NCBI GenBank assembly: GCA_031285115.1
Contig: JAITWU010000157.1
Coordinates: 1 to 6,755, forward strand
From: Azonexus sp.
GTDB lineage: Bacteria; Pseudomonadota; Gammaproteobacteria; Burkholderiales; Rhodocyclaceae
DNA: 6,755 nucleotides
Direction of reading: 5' to 3'
The position numbers and the translations under genes were made by a program. This document shows, piece by piece, positions 1 through 6,755 of the stretch. The notes under the pieces were generated by a model that saw only the letters and a list, made by a program, of their open reading frames with translations, did no database searches and was not told the DNA's origin. Each line of letters starts with the position of its first letter. Positions within the stretch are counted from its first letter, which is position 1.

Positions 1-374
1 TAGATCAGCGTGACCAGCATTTCGCCGGAGAGCGTCGCGAGAAATTCGACACCGTAAAGGCGGTGGCGGAGCGTTTCTTCGGCCAGCAGAGCGGCGCGCA
101 GGCGTGGCATGAGGGCGCAGATGGCGGCGTCGGCGGCGGGGAAATCGGCCATCAACACCGGCAGGCGCGGGTTGTCGGGGTCGAACATGGCGTAGTCGAA
201 GACAGCGCCGTGATGCCAGATGCGAAACTCGGCGCGCAGCCGGTAATGCAGCGGGGCAGATGCGAACACCGCCGGTTCGGGCAGGTCGAAGGCGGCAAAA
301 TCGGCCTTGAAGCGGGCTGTTTTGGCCGCCAGTTGCGTTGGGTAGGCGGCGGGATCGAGGTCGGGGAGAGGCAT
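1..374 (-). CDS. trmA: tRNA (uracil-5-)-methyltransferase TrmA, N-terminal part (cut by window edge)
   Basis: TrmA uses S-adenosylmethionine to methylate uridine 54 in the T-loop of tRNA, giving ribothymidine. The frame read leftward from ATG at 374 stays open for 124 codons to the window edge. The protein begins MPLPDLDPAAYPTQL, and residues 43-54 read HYRLRAEFRIWH, which matches the family signature HYRMRAEFRIWH of E. coli TrmA as I remember it. Other matching blocks are the FPAAD segment and the LRHRLYGVEFLATLSGEMLVTLI stretch (residues 102-124), split here only by the window edge. The SAM-binding and catalytic Cys parts lie outside the window. No good Shine-Dalgarno sequence precedes the ATG. 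The gene starts 56 bp after a truncated toxin remnant, and I see no separate promoter, so it may be read from the DUF433 promoter upstream. The identification is strong; the start codon is fairly sure because homologues begin at about the same place. Confidence 0.9.
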   Translation of the reverse strand, partial: MPLPDLDPAAYPTQLAAKTARFKADFAAFDLPEPAVFASAPLHYRLRAEFRIWHHGAVFDYAMFDPDNPRLPVLMADFPAADAAICALMPRLRAALLAEETLRHRLYGVEFLATLSGEMLVTLI

Positions 375-430
375 GGCGAGGGCGAAAAATGACCGGGGCC
401 GCGCAAAAGCGGACGGGGCGGCAGTTTGGG

Positions 431-496
431 TTAGCGTTCCGCCGCCAATACGGCGACCCAGCGCGGCGACAGATTCATATCGACCAGCAACTTCAT
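431..496 (-). pseudogene. Remnant of a DUF5615 PIN-like toxin gene (21 codons)
   Basis: The ATG at 496 overlaps the stop of the DUF433 gene as ATGA, the usual arrangement for DUF433/DUF5615 gene pairs. The reading is MKLLVDMNLSPRWVAVLAAE then R and a TAA stop at 433-431. This is the typical start of DUF5615 (Mut7-C/PIN-like) proteins, including the first acidic residue (D6) of the putative nuclease site. Family members are normally about 110-125 residues, so roughly 80 percent is missing. I translated the next 56 bases up to trmA and found nothing like the rest of the domain, so this looks like a deletion rather than a simple frameshift. If expressed, the 21-residue peptide could not fold as a nuclease. 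Confidence 0.75.
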
Positions 497-723
497 GTGA
501 GCGCCAGTTCGACCTCGCGTTCATCGGCGCGCCAGGCGGCATAACGCAGGGCCTGCATGATGTCCTGGCGTTCGAGATAGGGAAAATCGGTCAGGATGTC
601 GTCGACGCTGTGGCCTGCCCCGATCTGCCCGACCACCATGCCGACCGTGACGCGCATCCCGCGGATGCAAGCCTTGCCGCCCATGACGCCCGGTTGCCGG
701 GTAATCCGGTCGAGTTGATCCAT
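493..723 (-). CDS. DUF433 domain protein, antitoxin-like
   Basis: This 76-residue protein begins MDQLDRITRQPGVMGGKACI and continues with RGMRVTVGMVVGQIGAGHS, then DILTDFPYLERQDIMQALRY. These are the hallmark segments of DUF433, a small winged-helix-like family that is usually the upstream partner of a DUF5615 PIN-like protein and is predicted to be the antitoxin (VapB45-type pairs of Mycobacterium are the nearest named case I know). Its presumed role is DNA binding and autoregulation, plus neutralising the toxin. I chose ATG at 723 because AAGGA lies 7 bases upstream; ATG at 729 is also possible, and the in-frame TTG at 741 is unlikely. A sigma70-like promoter and a palindrome sit just upstream. 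The partner gene is truncated, so this would be an orphan antitoxin. The family call is firm; the function is inferred. Confidence 0.85.
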   Translation of the reverse strand: MDQLDRITRQPGVMGGKACIRGMRVTVGMVVGQIGAGHSVDDILTDFPYLERQDIMQALRYAAWRADEREVELALT

Positions 724-743
724 GCTCATTTCCTTCTTCAATC

Positions 744-756
744 CAGAGGGCCTCTG
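744..756. promoter_or_regulatory. Short palindrome at the DUF433 transcription start (possible operator)
   Basis: The 13 bases CAGAGGGCCTCTG form two perfect 6-bp arms around one central base. The site lies just downstream of the predicted -10 box of the DUF433 promoter, covering about +1 to +14. Antitoxins commonly repress their own promoter through such sites, so an autoregulatory operator is a reasonable inference, but nothing in the sequence proves binding. Confidence 0.35.
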
Positions 757-763
757 ATTTGCC

Positions 764-793
764 TAGATACCTGCGCGTTGTCCGCATTGTCAA
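764..793 (-). promoter_or_regulatory. Sigma70-like promoter for the DUF433 gene
   Basis: On the minus strand a perfect -35 box TTGACA (793-788) is followed after 18 bases by TATCTA (769-764) as the -10 box. Transcription would start near 757, giving a leader of about 34 bases before the ATG at 723. The promoter lies in the 88-bp gap after the fusion gene, so the DUF433 gene, and perhaps trmA, can be transcribed independently of it. Confidence 0.6.
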
Positions 794-811
794 GCCGCTT
801 GCAACATTCCC

Positions 812-3145
812 TCAATGCCTTCCCGTATGCCGACTCTGGATTTCCTCGATATGGCCGACCATGCCGGTGTGGAGGTGGCCGGCGTTGCCTTCGTCGGTGT
901 CGATGTGCATGGCGAGGCGGAAATTCGGGTTTACGCGCACGACCACGTCGCCGAAGATCAGTTCGCGGTCGCCCTCGACGCGCACGCGGACGACGTAGTT
1001 GTCGCGGACGCGAAAGCGCAGCGCGTCTTCCGGCGACATGTGGATGTGGCGCTGGGCGCAGATCACGCCGCGTTCGATGATGGCGTTGCCGTGCGGGCCT
1101 TCGAGCGTCAGGCCGGGGGTGCCGACGAGGTCGCCGGACTGGCGGATGGGCGGCTGGACGCCGAGTTTGAATTGCTCGGTCATGGCGATTTCGACCTGGG
1201 TTTCCTTGCGCGTCGGGCCGAGCACGCGGACATTGGCGATGCGCCCCTTGGGGCCGACCAGATGGACTTTTTCCTCGCAGGCGTACTGGCCGGGCTGCGA
1301 CAGTTCGTGCATCGGCGTCAGTTGATGACCGGGGCCGAAGAGCGCCTCGACATCGGCCTGCGCAAGGTGCACATGGTGCGCCGAAATTTCGACCGGAATG
1401 GCTGGCGGCTCGCCAGCGCGGGCTTCTTCGAGTAACTGGTAACGCTCGATGGCGCGCTGGGTTTCCCAGGCGACCAGACGGTCGTCGTCATTGGCGACGA
1501 CCAGCACGGTGACCGGCGAATCCGGGGTTGAGATGACGGCGTGACCATTGAGCGGGCCGAGGTTGCGGTTTTTTTCCTCATCGAGCCGGATGCCCATGAA
1601 CTCAAGGCCCTGACAGGCAAGGCTGCGCACGGTGGCGCTGCTTTCGCCGATATGGCCGCTAAAGACCAGAACGTCGACGCCGCCCATGACAGCCACATAA
1701 GCGCCGATATTTTTGCGCACCTGGTAGCAAAACGCCTTGTGCGCCAGCAGGGCGCGGTGGTGCCCATCGGCTGCGGCTTTTTCGATTTCGCGGATGTCGT
1801 TGGATATGCCGGAAATGCCCTTCAGGCCGCTTTCGGTATTGATCAGCGCCGAGAGTTGCTCGCAGGTCATCCCGTGCTCTTCCATCAAATGAATCATCAC
1901 CGCCGGATCGAGGCTGCCGGAGCGGCTGGGCATGATGAGGCCGTCGGTCGGCGTCATGCCCATAGTCGTATCGACCGAGCGCCCGTGGTCGATGGCGCAG
2001 AGCGACGCGCCGATGCTGAGGTGGCAGGAGATGATTTCCAGCTCGCCCAGCGGACGCCGCAAGATTTCCGCTGATTTAAGCGAAACATAGCGGTGCGAAG
2101 TGCCATGAAAGCCGTAGCGGCGGACGCCGTGCTTTTTGTACAAATCGTAGGGCAGGCCATAGAGATAGGCGTAAGGCGCCAGCGTCTGGTGAAAGGCGGT
2201 GTCGAACACCGCCACCTGCGGCACATCGGGCAGGGCCAGCGTGGCGACGCGGATGCCGGCGACGTTGACCGGATTGTGCAGGGGCGCAAAGACCGCCAGC
2301 GCCTCGATGTCGGCAATCACCGCCGGGGTGATGACAACGGCGCTGGCGAACTTGTTGCCGCCATGCACGACGCGGTGGCCGATGGCGGTCACATCCTCGG
2401 GCCGGAAAGTAAAGGCCGGGCCGAGCAGGGCGGTGGCCTCGGCAATCACCGTAAACAGGTCGGAAAGTTTGAAGCCCGCCCGCTCGCAGGTCTTTTGCTG
2501 CGGCCCGACGCGGACGGTGACGCGGGCGCTGGCGGGATCGGCGCAGTTGATTTCGCCATAAATGTCAGCGCCGGTTTCGCGCGTATCGTAAAGGCCGAAA
2601 TGAATCTGGTTGAGGCCGACATTGAGGGCGACGATCTTGCCCGGCTCATGGCTGGCGGTCAGCGACAGGGCGTAAGGATCATCGCTCCTGGCCGCCAGCG
2701 TCGGATTGCCGAGCGGATTGCTGGCCATCACCCGGGTGCGGTCGGCAAGCTGGCGCGAGAGATAGGCCAGCGCCTTGGGATTGGTCAGGATGTCGCTGAC
2801 GAACAGCGTTTGCGGAATCAACAGGACAAAACAGCGGGTGCAGGCGATGACATCCGCCGTAATGCGCTCGCCGGTGAGGAGCGAAACGACGCCAAAAACA
2901 TCGCCCGCCTCAAGCTGGGCAATGACGGCGCGGGTGCCGGTATTGTCGGTGATCGAAATCTCGGCCTGGCCGCTGATGACGACGCCGATAAAGCGGCCCT
3001 CGTCACCGGTTTCGATCATCGCCTCATTGCCTTCAAAGGTGGCGAGCCGCGATCGGATGACGATTTCCTCAACCTTGTCGGCGGAAAAACTCTCGAACAG
3101 ACGGACGTTTTCGAGGAAAAAGCGTTTGAGGTCGATTTCGCTCAT
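812..3145 (-). CDS. Three-domain fusion: cNMP-binding-like / acetate-kinase-like / PduL phosphate acyltransferase
   Basis: This is a 777-residue cytoplasmic protein. Residues about 1-135 form a cNMP/CRP-type beta-roll (GDVFGVVSLLTGERITADV at 81-99). Residues about 170-568 match acetate/propionate kinase: HRVVHGG (257-263), FAPLHNP, FDTAFHQT (314-321), RRYGFHGTSH (342-351), SRSGSLDP. Residues about 583-767 match PduL: EISAHHVHL (586-594), ELSQPGQYA, GPKGRIANVRVLGPTR, RHIHM (699-703) and DTDEGNAG, so the putative zinc-binding HxH motifs are present. Together the domains suggest acyl-CoA + Pi to acyl-phosphate to acyl + ATP in one chain. Several kinase loops are altered, and the cNMP pocket lacks its usual Glu and Arg. 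No microcompartment targeting peptide is seen. I chose ATG at 3145 (MSEIDLKRFF); ATG at 3160 in frame is an alternative, and both lie after the promoter at 3179-3207. The frame runs open further upstream to 3382, but that extension translates a repeat element and is not credible. Confidence 0.88.
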   Translation of the reverse strand: MSEIDLKRFFLENVRLFESFSADKVEEIVIRSRLATFEGNEAMIETGDEGRFIGVVISGQAEISITDNTGTRAVIAQLEAGDVFGVVSLLTGERITADVIACTRCFVLLIPQTLFVSDILTNPKALAYLSRQLADRTRVMASNPLGNPTLAARSDDPYALSLTASHEPGKIVALNVGLNQIHFGLYDTRETGADIYGEINCADPASARVTVRVGPQQKTCERAGFKLSDLFTVIAEATALLGPAFTFRPEDVTAIGHRVVHGGNKFASAVVITPAVIADIEALAVFAPLHNPVNVAGIRVATLALPDVPQVAVFDTAFHQTLAPYAYLYGLPYDLYKKHGVRRYGFHGTSHRYVSLKSAEILRRPLGELEIISCHLSIGASLCAIDHGRSVDTTMGMTPTDGLIMPSRSGSLDPAVMIHLMEEHGMTCEQLSALINTESGLKGISGISNDIREIEKAAADGHHRALLAHKAFCYQVRKNIGAYVAVMGGVDVLVFSGHIGESSATVRSLACQGLEFMGIRLDEEKNRNLGPLNGHAVISTPDSPVTVLVVANDDDRLVAWETQRAIERYQLLEEARAGEPPAIPVEISAHHVHLAQADVEALFGPGHQLTPMHELSQPGQYACEEKVHLVGPKGRIANVRVLGPTRKETQVEIAMTEQFKLGVQPPIRQSGDLVGTPGLTLEGPHGNAIIERGVICAQRHIHMSPEDALRFRVRDNYVVRVRVEGDRELIFGDVVVRVNPNFRLAMHIDTDEGNAGHLHTGMVGHIEEIQSRHTGRH

Positions 3146-3178
3146 GGGGGTTCTCAGCATCAAATTCGGAAGCTGTCG

Positions 3179-3207
3179 AGGATAGCATTTTTTGTGCAGT
3201 GCAGCAA
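3179..3207 (-). promoter_or_regulatory. Sigma70-like promoter for the fusion gene
   Basis: On the minus strand TTGCTG (3207-3202) is separated by 17 bases from TATCCT (3184-3179). A start near 3172 gives a short leader of about 27 bases to the ATG at 3145. The promoter lies just outside the left end of the palindromic element, so the element need not have supplied it. It also argues against the longer frame starting at 3382. It is a sequence match only. Confidence 0.5.
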
Positions 3208-3226
3208 AGCGAGTGTCGTAGTGTCG

Positions 3227-3545
3227 CAGGGTCAGAGCATCAAATTCCCTGTCATTTGAACGCAGTGCTGAGAACTCGCCCGTAAATAAGCCAATCATGA
3301 CTTTGCGCTCGCCTATCCCTCCACCATGCTTCGCATGGTCCCCCTCCCCATTGCTTCGCAACGGGGAGGATCTTGGAGCCACCGTGGTTTTCGATCCTCC
3401 CTATTGGCGTAGCCAATGGGGAGGGGGACCACGCGCAGCGTGGTGGAGGGGTCAATGGGGTGCAGATAACCAATTTACGGACAAGTTCTTAATCGCCGGT
3501 TCTGTAACTCATTGAGCGTTAAAGAATTTTGATGCTCTACCCCTG
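3227..3545. repeat. Imperfect palindromic, hairpin-rich element (MITE-like)
   Basis: The whole stretch is a nested inverted repeat. The outer ends pair 3227-3247 with 3524-3545 (both contain AGAGCATCAAA; 19 of 21 match plus one extra base). An inner pair joins 3272-3287 with 3473-3488 (GAACTCGCCCGTAAAT against GAACTTGTCCGTAAAT). The core arms, 3317-3372 and 3393-3451, each contain two small hairpins. The arm tips are ACCATGC-TTC-GCATGGT (3323-3339) and ACCACGC-GCA-GCGTGGT (3428-3444), where a T:A pair has become C:G on both sides of the stem. No transposase is present. Similar CCCTCCACCATGCTTCGCA-type hairpins are, from memory, scattered between genes in many proteobacteria. It could be a non-autonomous transposon or a large extragenic palindrome acting as a two-way transcription barrier between the divergent units. 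Confidence 0.75.
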
Positions 3546-3561
3546 TTTACCCGCCCCAAAC

Positions 3562-3591
3562 TTGCCAGCCCCGCCTCCGCTCGCTTAGCAT
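3562..3591 (+). promoter_or_regulatory. Possible promoter of the B12 operon
   Basis: TTGCCA (3562-3567) and TAGCAT (3586-3591) are 18 bases apart and would start RNA near 3598, just before the riboswitch. It is the best sigma70-like candidate I see in the right position, but both boxes are imperfect and the region is GC-rich. Confidence 0.3.
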
Positions 3592-3611
3592 CGCGCCTGC
3601 CCGATTGGATC

Positions 3612-5537
<1,926 letters not shown>

Positions 5538-5545
<8 letters not shown>

Positions 5546-6530
5546 ACACGGCGGAGGGCAGCGTGAAGCCGCTGCCCGCTACCAGATTCCGCTTGCCGAC
5601 TGGCTCGATTTGTCGACCGGCATCAACCCGCAGGGCTGGCCTGTTCCGCCGCTGCCGCCAGCGGTCTGGCAGCGCCTGCCGGAAAACGGCGACGGTCTGG
5701 AGGACGCTGCCGCTGCCTATTACGGCAACTCCAGCCTGCTGCCGACCGCCGGTTCGCAGGCGGCGATCCAGATGCTGCCGACGCTCCTGCCACGGGCCAC
5801 GGTGGCCTGCGTCAGCCCGCTCTACAGCGAGCATCCGGAAGCCTGGCGGCGGGCCGGGCACAAGACGCGCTTCTTTAGTAGCGGTGCGTTGCCACGGGCG
5901 CTGGCAGCGATGACGCCCTATGTGCTGCTGTGCAACCCGAACAACCCGGACGCCCGCCAGCATGAGCGTGAAACGCTGCTCGCCGCCGCCGGGCAGTTGC
6001 GGCAGCGCGGCGGCTGGCTGATTGTCGACGAGGCTTTCGTCGATCCGACGCCGGAATTGAGCGTAACGGCGCTGGCCGGGACGACAGCCGCGCCCAATCT
6101 GATTGCGCTGCGCTCACTGGGCAAATTTTTTGGCCTCGCGGGCGCGCGCGTCGGCTTCGTCTTTGCCGGGCAGGAACTGCTCGGGCGGCTCGCCGAGGCG
6201 CTCGGCCCGTGGAGCGTCAGCGGCCCGGCCCGCGAAGTTGCCCGGCTGGCGCTGCAAGACGGCGCCTGGCAGACGGCGGCGCGGCAGCGTCTGGGCGCGG
6301 CCAGCGAGCGCCTGCGGCAATTGCTCGCGCCCTTTGGCGAAGTCCGGGCGACGGCGCTGTTTGCCACACTGACCTCGCCGCTGGCCGGTGAATTGCATGA
6401 ACATCTGGCGCGGCAGGGCATCCTGACCCGCCGCTTCGATTCGTTACCGCTGCTGCGCTGCGGCCTGCCCGGCGACGAGGCTGGCTGGCAGCGCCTGACG
6501 GCGGCCCTCAAGGACTGGTGGACGGCATGA
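5538..6530 (+). CDS. cobD: L-threonine-O-3-phosphate decarboxylase (CobD of Salmonella, CobC of Pseudomonas naming)
   Basis: This pyridoxal-phosphate enzyme of aminotransferase fold type I decarboxylates threonine phosphate to (R)-1-amino-2-propanol phosphate, the linker that CbiB attaches to the corrin ring. The 330-residue protein begins [20 protein letters not shown], then has [13 protein letters not shown] (23-35) typical of the family, CNPNNPD (132-138), the PLP-binding DEAF (164-167), Schiff-base lysine K196 in [15 protein letters not shown] and a substrate-phosphate arginine candidate in LRCGLP (306-311). I chose the ATG at 5538, which overlaps the cbiB stop; there is no clear Shine-Dalgarno, so translational coupling is likely. 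The TTG at 5526 is in frame but unneeded. Annotation can be confused because cobC and cobD mean different things in the aerobic and anaerobic nomenclatures. Confidence 0.93.
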
Positions 6531-6621
6531 ACCCCTTGGATCTGTTGCGTTTTACGTGTTTACACTCATGCTGGCGCAGAGGCCCCGCCTTCTCCCGAGG
6601 GAGGGACGATCAACTGGCGGT

Positions 6622-6664
6622 CACCGTGAGTCAACAGGAATTTCACGGTGCGTATGACTCAACA
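6622..6664. repeat. Interlocked inverted and direct repeats after cobD
   Basis: CACCGTGA (6622-6629) and TCACGGTG (6643-6650) are perfect 8-bp arms around 13 bases. TGAGTCAACA (6627-6636) recurs as TGACTCAACA (6655-6664), 28 bases on. The base composition is lower in GC than the cob genes. This could be an operator or leader structure for the next gene, or the remains of a repeat. The stretch 6531-6698 holds no convincing gene: one frame (ATG at 6527) stays open to the edge but resembles no family I know and does not share the codon bias of its neighbours. Confidence 0.4.
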
Positions 6665-6676
6665 AAAACCGCTCTA

Positions 6677-6692
6677 GCCCTGTCGCCAGGGC
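6677..6692 (+). promoter_or_regulatory. Hairpin before the last reading frame
   Basis: GCCCTG-TCGC-CAGGGC forms a perfect 6-bp stem with a 4-base loop, ending 6 bases before the ATG at 6699. The 3' arm contains AGGG, the only Shine-Dalgarno-like bases for that frame, so the hairpin could hide the ribosome site. No T-run follows, so it is not a standard terminator. Confidence 0.35.
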
Positions 6693-6698
6693 AATCGC

Positions 6699-6755
6699 AT
6701 GAATGGTTTTGGCATTTATTGGCTGGCGGCAGTGCTTCTCGCCTGCCGCCCAAAG
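6699..6755 (+). CDS. Possible start of a lipoprotein gene (cut by window edge)
   Basis: The 19 codons read MNGFGIYWLAAVLLACRPK, a hydrophobic segment ending in LLAC, which resembles a lipoprotein signal peptide with Cys16 as the lipidated residue. Against this, the N-terminus lacks the usual positive charge and the ribosome site is weak (AGGG, 8 bases away, inside a hairpin). An in-frame stop at 6675 rules out a longer ATG, GTG or TTG start. If real, a periplasmic binding protein for cobalamin uptake would suit the context, but that is a guess. Confidence 0.35.
   Translation, partial: MNGFGIYWLAAVLLACRPK

Noticed and set aside
152..406. Minus-strand frame of 84 codons overlapping trmA
   Set aside because: A different frame over the same bases gives a convincing TrmA N-terminus, so this is a shadow.
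2093..3259. Long plus-strand frame of 388 codons, opposite the fusion gene
   Set aside because: It lies antisense to clear CNB and kinase domains, resembles no family, and is expected in GC-rich DNA where the antisense frame lacks stops. The same applies to the frames at 815-1435 and 1541-2074.
3146..3382. 79-residue N-terminal extension of the fusion protein
   Set aside because: It translates the palindromic element and promoter region, shows no conserved domain, and lies upstream of the predicted transcription start.
3227..3451. CRISPR-like repeats
   Set aside because: The repeated units are inverted, not direct, with no regular spacers.
3297..3515. Plus-strand frame of 72 codons inside the intergenic region
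   Set aside because: It is entirely composed of the hairpin repeat; the peptide has no family resemblance and no ribosome site.
6588..6607. Hairpin CTCC-CGAG-GGAG after cobD as a terminator
   Set aside because: Only four firm base pairs with G-T extension and no T-run follow, so a rho-independent terminator is not supported.
6527..6755. Frame with ATG overlapping the cobD stop and open to the right edge
   Set aside because: The ATGA overlap is attractive, but the 76 residues resemble no protein family, codon use differs sharply from the cob genes, and the frame runs through inverted repeats.

Overview
The window reads as a high-GC proteobacterial chromosome, most likely a betaproteobacterium of the Rhodocyclales type. 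That placement is inferred from GC-rich codon usage and from the style of the TrmA, CbiB and B12-operon proteins; I cannot confirm it without a database.

Left part (1-3145, all minus strand). A large gene encodes a 777-residue fusion of a cyclic-nucleotide-binding-like domain, an acetate-kinase-like domain and a PduL-type phosphate acyltransferase. Downstream of it in the direction of transcription lie a DUF433 antitoxin-like gene with its own promoter, a 21-codon remnant of its usual DUF5615 PIN-like partner joined by an ATGA overlap, and then the first 124 codons of trmA, which runs off the left edge.

Middle (3146-3896). This 750-bp stretch has no gene. It separates two divergent units and holds, from left to right, a sigma70-like promoter for the fusion gene, a roughly 319-bp hairpin-rich imperfect palindrome that looks like a non-autonomous mobile or repetitive element, a tentative promoter for the rightward operon, a cobalamin (AdoCbl) riboswitch and a rho-independent terminator just before the first rightward gene.

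Right part (3897-6530, plus strand). Three tightly overlapping B12 genes follow: bluB (makes the lower ligand DMB), cbiB (attaches the aminopropanol arm) and the threonine-phosphate decarboxylase cobD/cobC (makes that arm). Together they build and attach the lower half of cobalamin, and the riboswitch should switch them off when B12 is plentiful. After cobD comes about 170 bp of inverted and direct repeats, then the possible first 19 codons of a lipoprotein gene cut by the right edge.

The most unusual item is the three-domain fusion. Its PduL part looks intact, but its acetate-kinase part has lost several nucleotide/phosphate-loop residues and its cNMP domain lacks the usual phosphate-binding Glu and Arg. 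It may therefore be a regulated or repurposed acyl-phosphate enzyme rather than a simple Ack-Pta bifunctional protein.
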